A stretch of DNA of 64,000 nt from Paraburkholderia flagellata (GCF_021390645.1 NZ_JAJEJT010000005.1:434001-498000), one strand, 5' to 3'; positions 8,044-17,293 are shown, counted from the first letter of the stretch. The notes: generated from the sequence alone by a model not told the origin. Numbers and translations: made by a program.

Positions 8044-9597
8044 ATGAAATCTCCACGCATTGCCGTGCTTGGCTTTGCGATCGAGTCCAACCGCTTCGCT
8101 CCCGTCTCCACGCGCACGGATTTTATGTCGCGCGCGTATTTGAAGGGAGCGGACCTGGTCGCCGACGCCAGACGTGACGCACCAGCCATGACACCCGAAA
8201 TCCCGGCCTTTATCCGCACTCTCGACAGCATCGGGCCGTGGACGCCCGTGCCGGTCCTCTTTGCCAATGCGGAATCGGGCGGCGCCGTCGAGCACGCGTT
8301 CTTCGCCGAAACGTTGGCCGAGTTCGAACGCGGCTTACGCGAGGCGCTGCCGCTCGACGCCGTGTACATCTGCGAACATGGAGCGGCGATCACGACAGAA
8401 GAGGATGATCCAGACGGCGCCGTCTTCGCGCTCGCTCGCAGCATCGTCGGGCCCGGCGTGCCGATTGTCGCCACGGTGGATCTCCATGCGAACGTCTCCG
8501 ATCGAATGGTCGATTCGGTAGACGCGTTGATCTCCTATCGACGCAATCCCCGCACCGATATGGCCGAGCGCGGCGCAGACGCGGCGCGCATACTCAACGA
8601 ACTCGCGAACGGCATGTACACCACCGTCGCCCATGTCCGGCTCCCCGTCTGCTCCCCGCCGACCCAGCTGCTGACCGCCCCCGGCACCGGACCCTACGCG
8701 GAGATGATCCGGCGCGCCGAGGCGATCGACGACCCGCGCGTCGTCAACGTTTCCGTAGTCGGCGGCTTCGCATTCGCGGACACCGCGAAGAACGGGTTGA
8801 CGGTGCTCGTGACCACTCGCAACGATGCGCCGCTTGCAACCCGCATCGCGAACGAACTCGCGTCCTATGGCTGGCAGGAACGCGCGGCATTCGTTCCACA
8901 ACTGACGCGGCTCGACGACGCAATCCGCATCGCCAAAGCGGTTGCCGACGACGCAACCCGCGCGCCGGTACTCCTCGCCGATGTAGCCGACAATCCGGGC
9001 GGCGGCGGACGCGGCAACACACCGTTCATCCTGCGCGCCTTGCTTGAAGCCAAGGTCCACGGCGCGCTTCTCGGTGTCGTGACCGATCCCGAACTCGTAG
9101 CAGACGCCGTGAACGCAGGCGCCGGCGCAACGCTGCTCGCCCGCTTCAATCGCAGCGAAACCACAGTGCATTCCGAGCCGCTCGAGGCTCCCGCCCGCGT
9201 GCTGAAGCGACACAGCGGCAAGGGCGTGGGGCGACGCGGACAGCTTGCGGGATGCCGGTTCGACCTCGGTCCGTCGGTCGCTCTGCAGGTAGGCGGCGTG
9301 ACCGTCATCGTCATCAGCAAGCGACATCAGTGCCACGAACCCATGTTCTTCGAGATGTTCGACATCGACATTGCAAGCGCGCGCGTCGTCGTGCTGAAGT
9401 CCCGCGGCCATTTCCGGGCGGCATTCGACGAGTTCTTTTCGAACGATCGAATCATCAGCGTCGACGCGCCGGGACTGACGTCGCCCATGCTGTCACGGTT
9501 TGATTTCAGGAAGCTGCCGCGTCCGGTCGTGCCACTGGACACGGTATTGGAGTGGCATGCCGATGCTCGCACGGTCATTCCACGGGAGTCCGTATGA
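8044..9597 (+). CDS. M81 family metallopeptidase-like protein (MlrC / DUF1485)
   Basis: A 517-residue member of the M81/MlrC family, named after microcystinase C, the enzyme that degrades linearised microcystin products. Visible family features are FAIESNRFAP near the start, CEHGAA, TVDLHANVSDRMV (Asp and His are metal-ligand candidates) and the glycine-rich DVADNPGGGGRGNTPF in the C-terminal half. GGAG lies upstream of the ATG. Its stop overlaps the start of the next gene (ATGA), so the two are translationally coupled. Most bacterial homologues lie in catabolic operons and their substrates are unknown; hydrolysis of an amide or of a modified amino acid is a reasonable guess from the neighbours. 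Confidence 0.85.
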   Translation: MKSPRIAVLGFAIESNRFAPVSTRTDFMSRAYLKGADLVADARRDAPAMTPEIPAFIRTLDSIGPWTPVPVLFANAESGGAVEHAFFAETLAEFERGLREALPLDAVYICEHGAAITTEEDDPDGAVFALARSIVGPGVPIVATVDLHANVSDRMVDSVDALISYRRNPRTDMAERGADAARILNELANGMYTTVAHVRLPVCSPPTQLLTAPGTGPYAEMIRRAEAIDDPRVVNVSVVGGFAFADTAKNGLTVLVTTRNDAPLATRIANELASYGWQERAAFVPQLTRLDDAIRIAKAVADDATRAPVLLADVADNPGGGGRGNTPFILRALLEAKVHGALLGVVTDPELVADAVNAGAGATLLARFNRSETTVHSEPLEAPARVLKRHSGKGVGRRGQLAGCRFDLGPSVALQVGGVTVIVISKRHQCHEPMFFEMFDIDIASARVVVLKSRGHFRAAFDEFFSNDRIISVDAPGLTSPMLSRFDFRKLPRPVVPLDTVLEWHADARTVIPRESV

Positions 9598-10766
9598 ATC
9601 GAGAAATTCCACTCGACGTCGTGTTGCCGAAGGCGCTCCAGACGCTCGAAACGCCCTGCCTGCTGCTGGATGAGGTGCGCATGGAGCACAACATCAAGCG
9701 TCTGCGCGACCATCTCGACTCACTGGGCGTTGAGCTTCGGCCGCATTTGAAGACGCCCAAATCCATCGAGGTCGCTCAGCGCATTCTGAACGGCGGCCGT
9801 CAATGCGCTGCGGTCTCGACGCTCAAGGAAGCCGAGCTTTTTTTCGAGGCAGGCGTGCGCGACATCCTGTATTGCGTAGGCGTGACGCCGGGCAAGCTCG
9901 ATCGGGTAGCAGGGCTCAGACGCAGCGGCGCCAATCTGTCCGTGATCGTGGATAGCGTCGACGCTGCGCGGGCCGTCGCAGCGAAGTCGCGTGAGGCGCG
10001 CGCTCCCATTCCGACGCTCATCGAGATCGACAGCGACGGTCATCGCGCGGGCGTATCCGTCGAACATACCGAAGCGCTCATCGCAATCGGCCGCGAACTG
10101 CATGACGGTGGCGCGCAATTGCGTGGGGTGCTCACACATGCTGGCGAATCCTACAACTGCAAAAGCGTCGATGCGATAGCAGCAATGGCAGAACGCGAAC
10201 GGGCCGCCGCCGTGGCGGGCGCTCAGGCTTTGCGCGCGGCCGGCTTGCCGTCGCCCGTCGTCAGCGTTGGGTCGACGCCGACCGCTTTGTACGCGCGAGA
10301 CCTCACCGGCGTCACCGAGGTACGCGCCGGCGTATTCGTGTTCTTCGACCTGGTGATGGCGGGCCTCGGCGTTTGTTCGACGGACGATGTCGCGCTGAGC
10401 GTGCTGGCAACGGTTATCGGCCATCAGCGGGACAAGGGCTGGATACTCGTCGACGCTGGCTGGATGGCGATGTCGCGCGATCGCGGAACAGCGAAGCAGC
10501 GCGTCGATCAGGGCTATGGCGTGGCCTGTGACATCAATGGACGCGTATACCCGGACCTGATCATGGTCGAGGCCAATCAGGAGCAAGGCATCCTCGCGCT
10601 ACGCCCGGGCAGCACGGCGACCCTGCCCGACCTGCAGATCGGCGCCCAGGTACGTCTGCTCCCGAACCATGCGTGTGCAACGGGCGCCCAACACGACACC
10701 TATGAGGTGGTGAGGCCCGACAGCCCCGCAGTCGTCGCGCGCTGGCAGCGCTTCAGCGGCTGGTAG
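9594..10766 (+). CDS. PLP enzyme of the D-threonine aldolase / D-serine dehydratase (DSD1) family
   Basis: A 390-residue fold-type III PLP enzyme with an alanine-racemase-like barrel. The candidate Schiff-base lysine is Lys53 in RPHLKTPKS. The C-terminal metal motif is His359-Ala-Cys361 (LLPNHACATG). From memory of the family, eukaryotic-type D-serine dehydratase and D-threo-hydroxyaspartate dehydratase use His-x-Cys, whereas D-threonine aldolase has His-x-Asp. A dehydratase on a D-beta-hydroxy amino acid is therefore somewhat more likely than an aldolase. The start at 9594 overlaps the preceding stop (ATGA). An 11-bp-stem hairpin follows it before the MFS gene. Confidence 0.85.
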   Translation: MNREIPLDVVLPKALQTLETPCLLLDEVRMEHNIKRLRDHLDSLGVELRPHLKTPKSIEVAQRILNGGRQCAAVSTLKEAELFFEAGVRDILYCVGVTPGKLDRVAGLRRSGANLSVIVDSVDAARAVAAKSREARAPIPTLIEIDSDGHRAGVSVEHTEALIAIGRELHDGGAQLRGVLTHAGESYNCKSVDAIAAMAERERAAAVAGAQALRAAGLPSPVVSVGSTPTALYARDLTGVTEVRAGVFVFFDLVMAGLGVCSTDDVALSVLATVIGHQRDKGWILVDAGWMAMSRDRGTAKQRVDQGYGVACDINGRVYPDLIMVEANQEQGILALRPGSTATLPDLQIGAQVRLLPNHACATGAQHDTYEVVRPDSPAVVARWQRFSGW

Positions 10767-10776
10767 GCGCTACCGT

Positions 10777-10811
10777 CCGGCACATGGCGAGAACGATTCA
10801 CCATGTGCCGG
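10777..10811 (+). terminator. Perfect 11-bp inverted repeat between two operon genes
   Basis: CCGGCACATGG at 10777-10787 pairs perfectly with CCATGTGCCGG at 10801-10811 across a 13-nt loop, just after the PLP-enzyme stop. There is no T-run, so it may be an attenuator, an mRNA-processing stem or a weak terminator that lowers expression of the downstream MFS gene. Confidence 0.45.
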
Positions 10812-10908
10812 CAAGCACAGAGACTGAGCCACGCAGGTGCGTGGCAATCCCTCCCGACCGACGCGACGTGTGCGCCGATCTCGAGTCTTGACCTGAGGAG
10901 AAATCGGT

Positions 10909-12255
10909 ATGAATGCGACCGCGGATGCCACCGTGCCCCTGAGTCCGAAGATCGCCCGCAAAGTGGTATGGCGTCTCGCACCTTTGCTGATCCTGCTTTA
11001 CGTCGTCAATCAAATGGACCGGGCGAACGTCGGCTATGCTGCCTTGACGATGAATCGCGAACTCGGCCTTTCAGCCTCTCAATTCGGTCTTGCGGCGGGC
11101 CTCTTTTACGCAGGGTACATACTCGTGGCAGTGCCAAGCAATCTGATGCTGGCGCGCTTCGGCGCGCGCGTGTGGATGACGCGCATTCTCGTAACCTGGG
11201 GTGTGATTGCTTCGCTAACCGCATTCGTCGACAGCGCGCACACGCTGTATCTGTTGCGCTTTCTTCTTGGTATCGCCGAATCGGGCTTTTTCCCTGGCAT
11301 GGTGCTCTACGTGACGTTCTGGCTGCCGCGTCAGGAACGCGTATGGTTGATGTCGCTGCTGTTCCTGTCCATTCCGCTGTCGAATATGCTCGGTGCGCCA
11401 ATTTCGACGTACGTGATGGAGCATGTGCGGATTTTCGGCTGGTCGGGTTGGCGCGCAATGCTATTTCTCGAAGGCTTGCCGGCGATTGCGCTGGGCATCG
11501 TGACCGCGACCTTGATGAAAAACCGGCCAGAGGAAGCCACCTGGCTGACGGCGGCGGAGCGCGATCAGCTTAACCGGGCGCTCGCAGTCGAGCGCGCCGA
11601 AGCGCAACGCCACTCGCCCAGGGGTGTATGGCGCACCCTCGCGGATCGCCGTGTTTTGACTTTCGGGCTCGTCTTCTTTGGCATCAATAGCGGCGTGGTT
11701 GCCCTTGCATTCTTTCTGCCTCAGATCATCGCCGGATTCTCGCAAATGTTCGCGGTCAAATATTCGGTCTCACAGATCGGTCTCATCACCGCGATTCCGT
11801 TTGCCGTATCCGCCATCACATTCGTCTGCTGGGGGCAATATGCGCGCCGCACGACAGTCAGCGCGTGGCATGTCGCGATACCCGCCGCCATCGGTGGCCT
11901 GTCGTTCGCCACAGCGCTCTTTCTTTCGTCGCCCTACGAAGTCATGATTGCCTTTACGCTTGGGGCAGTTGGCATCTATACGCCGCACGCGTCGTTCTGG
12001 CAGTTGCCGCCGCGCTATCTGAGCGGCGAAGCGGCCGCTGCGGGAATCGGGCTCATCAATACGATCGGCACGCTTGCCGGATTCCTTGGGCCCTATGCAA
12101 CGGGCTGGCTGCGCGACGCCACGGGATCGTATCAGGCGCCCATGCTGCTCGTCGCGGCGCTGATGTGTATCTCCGCGATCGTGGTGGTGCTTATCGAACG
12201 CTCGGCTCGCACAGCCTCGAGGCTCGATACGCGGCCTTCTGGCAGCCCGTCATGA
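10909..12255 (+). CDS. MFS transporter, anion:cation symporter (ACS) family
   Basis: A 448-residue protein with about 12 membrane segments and ACS-family signatures (YVVNQMDRANVGYA in the first helix, RFLLGIAESGFFPGM around helix 4-5). ACS permeases import organic anions such as tartrate, phthalate or hexonates. The start at 10909 has AGGAG upstream. It is the third gene after the MlrC and DSD1-family genes, so it probably imports the substrate of that pathway, for example a hydroxy-amino acid or an N-substituted amino acid. Confidence 0.88.
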   Translation: MNATADATVPLSPKIARKVVWRLAPLLILLYVVNQMDRANVGYAALTMNRELGLSASQFGLAAGLFYAGYILVAVPSNLMLARFGARVWMTRILVTWGVIASLTAFVDSAHTLYLLRFLLGIAESGFFPGMVLYVTFWLPRQERVWLMSLLFLSIPLSNMLGAPISTYVMEHVRIFGWSGWRAMLFLEGLPAIALGIVTATLMKNRPEEATWLTAAERDQLNRALAVERAEAQRHSPRGVWRTLADRRVLTFGLVFFGINSGVVALAFFLPQIIAGFSQMFAVKYSVSQIGLITAIPFAVSAITFVCWGQYARRTTVSAWHVAIPAAIGGLSFATALFLSSPYEVMIAFTLGAVGIYTPHASFWQLPPRYLSGEAAAAGIGLINTIGTLAGFLGPYATGWLRDATGSYQAPMLLVAALMCISAIVVVLIERSARTASRLDTRPSGSPS

Positions 12256-12447
12256 AACGGCGACCTCGTTATCAGGCACCATTTCGTCATGCAGAATGTT
12301 GAGCGAACAGCAATCTACCGTTCACGTGCCAGGCCTGCAGCATTTTCTCGTGGCTTGTATGATGACGGCTCCGGTGTGGCGGTAGTGCTGTCTCACGCCG
12401 TCGCCAGTCTTCTCCCTGAAATGCTTGTTGGCTTGTCGGTAATTTTG

Positions 12448-13659
12448 ATGAAACGGTTATCCAGTACCCGTCATTCTGCTTCCGCTTTCATTTCAATCGC
12501 GGTCGCTTTCATGATCAATATGATGGGCACGACACTTCCGACGCCCATTTATCGGTTTTACCAGCAGCAATACGGCTTCACACCGACGTTGATTACCGTG
12601 ATCTACGCGTGCTATGCCCTTGGTGTTCTGGGTGCGCTGCTCACGGTCGGCAACTGGTCGGACCAGCTCGGTCGCCGGCGAATGTTGTTTGTGGGATTGT
12701 GTGCCTCTGCTGCTTCTGCCATTGCGTTCATCACAAGCCACGGGGCAGCCGGTTTGATGATTGGACGTTTGCTGTCCGGGCTTTCCGCAGGCATATTCAC
12801 CAGCACGGCCACCGTCGCCGTGATCGAACTCGCGCCCCCCGCATGGCAGCCGCAGGCGACGCTGGCGGCAACCGCCTCGAACATGTTGGGCCTTGGATTC
12901 GGTCCATTGCTGAGCGGTGTACTCGTCGCCCTGCTCCCGCGGCCGACAATCGTACCTTACGCTGTCCATCTCGTGCTGGTGGCCCTCGCGCTGATCGCTG
13001 TATGGCGCGCGCCCGAAACGGCGCGCCCTGCTACGCGCACGAAGCTGCAATTTCAGCGCATTTCATTGCCCACGGAAGTGCGCGACGCATTCATTCCCGC
13101 TGCGCTCGCCGGCTTTGCGGGATTCGTCGTGGTCGGGTTCTTTGCTGCCGTGGTTCCGCAGTTGATCAGTGCGTTGCTCGGATATCACAGCAGCGTCCTG
13201 ATCGGCGCACTCGTTTTCCTGCTTTTCGCGTGCTCGGCCATCGGACAGATCATCCAGGCCCGCATCGAGGCGCAGCATCGTCTCGCCGCTGGCTGCATTG
13301 GCCTCGCGGTGGGGCTGACCGCGATCGCACTCTGCGTCTTCGACCGCTCGCTGACGACGCTTATCGTCGGCACAGCGATCGCGGGCATCGGCCAAGGTGT
13401 GAGCTTCCGGGCGAGTCTCGGCGATCTGGCTGCGAAGTGCCCGCCAAATCGGCGTGCGGAAGTGACGTCGAGTTTCTTCGTCGTCCTCTATATCGCGATC
13501 TCGCTGCCGGTCATCGGCCTTGGTTTCGCCGTGCAGCGCATCGGTATTGCGCACGCCACTTCGCTATTCGCGATACTGACGACGCTGACAGTGCTCATGG
13601 CACTGTGGCTCATCGTGCGTCGTCAGCGGCGCCCGATCGAATCCGCGACGGGCCGGTAG
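12448..13659 (+). CDS. MFS transporter, drug/metabolite type
   Basis: About 403 residues from the ATG at 12448; the frame extends to 12289 but that extension lacks membrane-protein character. There are twelve predicted hydrophobic segments and an MFS loop 2-3 signature (GNWSDQLGRRRMLF). It resembles DHA1-like exporters, but no substrate can be assigned. No strong ribosome site is seen at any candidate start (12421 is an alternative). It stands alone between the ACS permease and a convergent aldo/keto reductase gene; an inverted repeat GGCCGG/CCGGCC spans its stop codon (13651-13675). Confidence 0.8.
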   Translation: MKRLSSTRHSASAFISIAVAFMINMMGTTLPTPIYRFYQQQYGFTPTLITVIYACYALGVLGALLTVGNWSDQLGRRRMLFVGLCASAASAIAFITSHGAAGLMIGRLLSGLSAGIFTSTATVAVIELAPPAWQPQATLAATASNMLGLGFGPLLSGVLVALLPRPTIVPYAVHLVLVALALIAVWRAPETARPATRTKLQFQRISLPTEVRDAFIPAALAGFAGFVVVGFFAAVVPQLISALLGYHSSVLIGALVFLLFACSAIGQIIQARIEAQHRLAAGCIGLAVGLTAIALCVFDRSLTTLIVGTAIAGIGQGVSFRASLGDLAAKCPPNRRAEVTSSFFVVLYIAISLPVIGLGFAVQRIGIAHATSLFAILTTLTVLMALWLIVRRQRRPIESATGR

Positions 13660-13868
13660 CGGCTATGTGCCGGCCGAGGCATGCGCCCCCTGCGTGCAAC
13701 AGCGGCCCCGTGTCCTTTCTCGTCTGCCAGCAGGCATAAATCCGCACAGCCATAACGTCGCCGGCGGACTCATGGCACGACGCAACTTAGAACGCGTCGA
13801 GCACGAAGCGCATGGCTCCGTGCATACACAAACTCGAAGTGGCGTCGGCCCGCGTTGAGGCAGGCTTG

Positions 13869-14894
13869 CTAGCCTTGCGAGCCGAGCCGTGGAATGCGGC
13901 CAAAAAACGGGTGTTTCGGATCGTTGAAGCCGGGGGTGGACGGGTGGCCACTCACCACGAGCGAGTCGATGAACGCTTCGTCGTCTACGCTCAACTGGTA
14001 GTCCAACGCGGGCAGATACTCGTCCCATTGCGCCTCAGTGCGAGGACCGGCGATCGTGGAAGTCACGTAGCGACTGTTCAGCACCCAGGCAACAGCGAAC
14101 TGTCCGGCACTCAGCCCGCGCGTCTGTGCATGCTCGCGCACGCGCCGCGCGAGATCGAGCGACTCGCGTCGCCATTCGGTCTGCTGAAGCCGGACGTCGC
14201 CTCGACCAGCGCGGCTCTCGGGAGCGGGTTCGGCCTCGGCACCATATTTGCCCGTCAGCACCCCGCGGGCAAGCGGACTGTACGCGATCACGCCGAGGCC
14301 ATATCGGTGAGCTGCGGTCAGTTGTTCGGCTTCAGCCTGCCGATTCGCGATGTTATATAGCGGCTGACTGGCGACCGGCGCCTCCAGGCCGAGCGCCTGT
14401 GCGGTATGGGCAAACTCAGCGATCCGCCAGCCCCGATGATTCGAAAGGCCGTAATACCGGAGCTTTCCTGCCGCCACGAGATCGTTGAGCGCGCGCACAG
14501 TCTCGTCGACCGGCGTTAGCGGGTCCTCCGCATGCAAGTAGAGCAGGTCGATATAGTCGGTATTCAGGCGCTTCAGGCTGGCTTCGACGGACCGCACGAC
14601 GTGCTTGCGCGAAGCCCCCCTGCCATTGACGTCGCCGTCGCAGATCGGGCTGACGAACTTTGTCGCGAGCACCCACCGGTCGCGCCGGTTGGCGATGCAG
14701 CGCCCAACCACACGTTCCGATTCCCCGCGCGAATACGCGTCGGCGGTATCTATCGAGTTAACACCCTGCTCGAACGCCTTGTCTACGATGCGCGCTGCGG
14801 TCACGTCGTCGGTGGACTCGCCGAACATCATGGTGCCCAACGTCAGCGCAGACACCTTGATGCCGCTACGTCCAAGCTGTCGATATTCCATCAT
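13869..14894 (-). CDS. Aldo/keto reductase (AKR), YajO/Tas-like
   Basis: A 341-residue TIM-barrel NADPH-dependent reductase. The AKR tetrad is recognisable: Asp and Tyr in IDTADAYSRGESE, Lys in LATKF, and His in LLYLHAEDP. The C-terminal NADPH-binding region includes STIAGPRTEAQWDE. AGGAAGG precedes the tandem ATG start at 14894. These enzymes reduce aldehydes and ketones; the physiological substrate is unknown. It is monocistronic, facing the upstream MFS gene. Confidence 0.9.
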   Translation of the reverse strand: MMEYRQLGRSGIKVSALTLGTMMFGESTDDVTAARIVDKAFEQGVNSIDTADAYSRGESERVVGRCIANRRDRWVLATKFVSPICDGDVNGRGASRKHVVRSVEASLKRLNTDYIDLLYLHAEDPLTPVDETVRALNDLVAAGKLRYYGLSNHRGWRIAEFAHTAQALGLEAPVASQPLYNIANRQAEAEQLTAAHRYGLGVIAYSPLARGVLTGKYGAEAEPAPESRAGRGDVRLQQTEWRRESLDLARRVREHAQTRGLSAGQFAVAWVLNSRYVTSTIAGPRTEAQWDEYLPALDYQLSVDDEAFIDSLVVSGHPSTPGFNDPKHPFFGRIPRLGSQG

Positions 14895-15052
14895 GGATTG
14901 CCTTCCTGGGATTCAATACTTCCCAGTCCCCTACCAGCGGTTCGCCTTAGAGGACCGGACAATACGTGGAGTTGCTGCCTGCGAAGCGATGCCATGGCAC
15001 ATGACGTCGGGGAGGCAACAGCCGAAGCGTGCGCCGCGTGACTATCACCGCC

Positions 15053-15709
15053 TCATCGCTCGTATTTCTCGACAAACGCCTCTGCGGTGAGGCTACGGAA
15101 GTCGGCTAGCGCCGCGTCGATCCGATCGTGGCTCCAGTCCCACCACGCGAGGCATTGAAGGCGTTCCGCCGTGCGCGCCTCGAAGCGCGGGCGCAGGACG
15201 CGCGCAGGCACGCCAACAACGATCGCGTAAGGCGGCACGTCCTTCGTCACGACGGCGGCTGAACCGATCGCTGCCCCCGTTCCAATCGTCACGCCAGGCA
15301 TCACGATCGCACCGTGCCCAATCCACACGTCATGACCAATTGCAATCCGGTCCTTGGCGCGCCATTCGAAAATGTCGGTATCGTCTTCAAGAGAGAATCC
15401 GTACGAACGCGAGCGATAAGTGAAATGGTGAAGGGTCGCGCGCCATGTGGGATGGTTAGACGGATTGATCCGCACACCCGTCGCGATATTTGCGAATTTC
15501 CCGATTTGCGCATGCGCAATCTGGTTGTCACCCATTGCATAGCCGTAGTCGCCGATCGCCGAATCAGTCACGTGGCTGTGAGGGCCAAGATAGGTGTAGC
15601 TGCCGAACTCGCTTCTGCGAACCACTGACGTAGGGTGAATCTCCGGGTTTTTCGTTAAATCCTGGCCGAGTGTCCACGGATCGACGCCAGCACCATGATC
15701 AATCTTCAT
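15053..15709 (-). CDS. Hexapeptide-repeat acetyltransferase of the phosphonate-metabolism-associated family
   Basis: A 218-residue left-handed beta-helix transferase. Hexapeptide-like repeats run from [20 protein letters not shown] through [20 protein letters not shown] and [11 protein letters not shown], with the family-typical insert [20 protein letters not shown]. The latter matches the transferase family often found in phn gene clusters, and is also chloramphenicol-acetyltransferase-like. The start at 15709 has AAGG upstream; the longer frame is not protein-like. No phosphonate genes are nearby, so a role in phosphonate use is unsupported here; O- or N-acetylation of a small molecule is the safe statement. 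Confidence 0.8.
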   Translation of the reverse strand: MKIDHGAGVDPWTLGQDLTKNPEIHPTSVVRRSEFGSYTYLGPHSHVTDSAIGDYGYAMGDNQIAHAQIGKFANIATGVRINPSNHPTWRATLHHFTYRSRSYGFSLEDDTDIFEWRAKDRIAIGHDVWIGHGAIVMPGVTIGTGAAIGSAAVVTKDVPPYAIVVGVPARVLRPRFEARTAERLQCLAWWDWSHDRIDAALADFRSLTAEAFVEKYER

Positions 15710-15961
15710 AACATGCCTTGAATAAATCATTCGGATGACTACATGATGCACGGCGCGATGACTCGTACTCGCTCGACCGTCAGGGTGCGAATTGCCTCGA
15801 ATGTCGTGCCTGCGTGACGGGCATTGTACGAGGGTACGAGTGATAAATTTGTGAACGTTTCCTGTCGCGAAGATTATCATCATGTAAATGACCAGATATC
15901 TATACATCTAGATCATTACGAATACGTGTACATCACCCGATACCACACTCGAAGCAGCACA
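15710..15961. other. AT-rich intergenic segment
   Basis: This gap between the transferase start and the cytochrome stop is clearly richer in A+T than its surroundings. It contains ATCTA-N6-TAGAT around 15895-15912 and no open frame worth calling. It probably holds the transferase promoter. Confidence 0.45.
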
Positions 15962-16591
15962 TTATCGCGGCAGGGTCGACAAATACGCGGCCGCGTCCAC
16001 GATTTGCGCCTCTGACAAGTGCGCTGCCACGGCCGTCATCGTTCCTGGCTTCGCTCCTCCCTGCGCTGCACGCGCCTGGAACTCGTGAAGACGGGAGACG
16101 GTGAAGCTGGCTGGCTGCCCCGCGATGCTGGGAAAACGTGCACCATTCCCCTTGCCCCCCGCTGCGTGGCAACTAAAGCAGGCCGCAACGCCCGCTCCAT
16201 CGCCGAACTGCGCAAGCTGCGCGCCGGCACGGGCTTCATCGGCCTGCGGCTGTTCTTGCGCGACAACGGGGGGATGCTGTGCCGCGAAGTATCCTGCCAC
16301 CGCTTGCATGTCCGCGTCGGAGAGCGTGCGCGCAACCGGCTGCATGATCGGGCTTGCGCGCGTGCCCGCCTTGAACATTGACAGTGCGTGGGCCAGGTAC
16401 TCTGCGTCCTGCCCGGCAAGCCGCGGCGCCGCAACCGCAACGGAACCCTCGCCTTTGGCCCCGTGACAAGCGGCACAGGTAGCGATCAACCCATCACGTG
16501 GGCTGGCCATTGCGGGATCGGCAATCGCAGGAGGAACACGAAGGAGCGCGCCAATCACCAATACCAGCACGTACGCACAGTTCTTTGACAT
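15962..16591 (-). CDS. Dihaem cytochrome c (c4-like), exported
   Basis: A signal peptide (VLVLVIGALLRVPPAIADP) is followed by two class I cytochrome c domains, each with a CxxCH haem site (CAACH near residue 45, CFSCH about 100 residues later) and distal methionine candidates (SPIMQPVAR; PGTMTAV). This is the usual architecture of periplasmic c4-type electron carriers to terminal oxidases or dehydrogenases. The start is at 16591 (MSKNC) or 16606 (MLAQT); neither has a clear ribosome site. It is monocistronic, with no dehydrogenase partner next to it. Confidence 0.88.
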   Translation of the reverse strand: MSKNCAYVLVLVIGALLRVPPAIADPAMASPRDGLIATCAACHGAKGEGSVAVAAPRLAGQDAEYLAHALSMFKAGTRASPIMQPVARTLSDADMQAVAGYFAAQHPPVVAQEQPQADEARAGAQLAQFGDGAGVAACFSCHAAGGKGNGARFPSIAGQPASFTVSRLHEFQARAAQGGAKPGTMTAVAAHLSEAQIVDAAAYLSTLPR

Positions 16592-16724
16592 GGTTTGCGC
16601 CAACATATTATTAACGAGAGGAAATTATTGAGCGCACCAAACTCTCCGGCAAATAGGGACTATGAATCATCGTGATATGCCCTGACTATGGCGCAGCCGA
16701 ATTCGCGAGCGTGCAAAGAGCAAC

Positions 16725-16763
16725 GCCCGTAGGCACGGGCCTTCGCGGGCCCCGCGCATTTTT
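16725..16763 (+). terminator. Intrinsic-terminator-like double hairpin without an upstream gene
   Basis: GCCCGT-AGGC-ACGGGC (16725-16740) is followed by CGCGG-GCC-CCGCG (16744-16756), then CA and five Ts (16759-16763). Read on the plus strand, this is a textbook Rho-independent terminator, yet no plus-strand gene precedes it: the cytochrome gene runs away on the minus strand. A small RNA ending here is possible. Confidence 0.45.
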
Positions 16764-16797
16764 CTATGCCAGGCCCGCATCGCGATCTCACCAGGAA

Positions 16798-16817
16798 AAT
16801 GACGAATTTGTAATCGG
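16798..16817 (+). promoter_or_regulatory. Putative metal/copper response-regulator box, copy 1
   Basis: The word TGACGAATTTGTAATCGG (with two more matching bases upstream) recurs exactly, inverted, at 37980-37999. Its form, a TTGTAAT half-site opposed to TGACGAA, resembles binding boxes of CopR/CusR/IrlR-type OmpR-family regulators. No two-component genes are present in the window. The orientation points towards the region upstream of the OxlT-type gene. Confidence 0.4.
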
Positions 16818-17084
16818 CCCGTCATGATGCGGTTATCCTCCGCGATCGTAAATTCGATGCATCGGAGTAGCAACGTTCAATCTGACGTATTATTCGATTA
16901 GTATTGCGAAATATCTCCGGCAAACTGACCTTGCACCGACTGCATGCGTAGCGCACCAATGCTCCCAACTGCGCACCATCCGCGAGCATGATTGGCGTTT
17001 GAAACCACCGCAGGCGTATCAACCCGATCCCTCCTCCGCGTGCGGTGTAAGACCACGCGGTGCCACCACCTCACTTGTTTTCAC

Positions 17085-17100
17085 TGGCACGATTCTGGCT
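17085..17100 (+). promoter_or_regulatory. Candidate sigma-54 (-24/-12) promoter
   Basis: TGGCACGATTCTGGCT differs at one position from the sigma-54 consensus (TGGCACG-N4-TTGC) and keeps the invariant GG and GC dinucleotides at the exact spacing. It lies about 190 bp upstream of the OxlT-type permease gene on the same strand. Confidence 0.4.
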
Positions 17101-17293
17101 TTTATCAACGACGACGTATGCCGGATTCGCTCGCCAGCAATGACGAGTTCCTCACGCCTATCTACAGGGCCGTTTCGCGAACCCGATAGTTTCCCTGCCG
17201 ACACCTGGCGGCCGCGACCTGGCAGCAACTGACCTCTGGCACGCAAGGACTGCGGGCCGCCCGTGACATATCCTCCGCCCTGGAAATGATGCA

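Larger units (their letters stand above)
16607..17084. other. Intergenic region without a called gene
   Basis: No convincing coding frame. It contains a plus-strand hairpin pair with a T-run (16725-16763) and a 20-bp sequence that recurs near 37,990 (16798-16817); both are listed separately. Confidence 0.5.

Noticed and set aside
8335..9411. Long open frames antisense to real genes (for example this 358-codon minus-strand frame opposite MlrC)
   Set aside because: High-GC coding DNA keeps antisense frames open. They lack motifs and plausible composition and lie wholly within a supported gene. The same applies to many other long frames across the window.
5965..10766. Complete beta-hydroxyaspartate (glyoxylate assimilation) cycle
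   Set aside because: A cyclodeaminase-family and a DSD1-family gene are present as in BhcD and BhcC, but the aminotransferase, the hydroxyaspartate dehydratase and the IclR regulator are missing, and the PLP enzyme has a dehydratase-like metal motif.
13651..13675. GGCCGG/CCGGCC inverted repeat at an MFS gene stop codon as a terminator
   Set aside because: Only 6-bp arms with a 13-nt loop, no T-run, and partly within the coding end; too weak to call separately.
15053..15709. Phosphonate utilisation locus
   Set aside because: Only the hexapeptide transferase of the phn-associated family is present; no C-P lyase, transporter or phosphonatase genes surround it.
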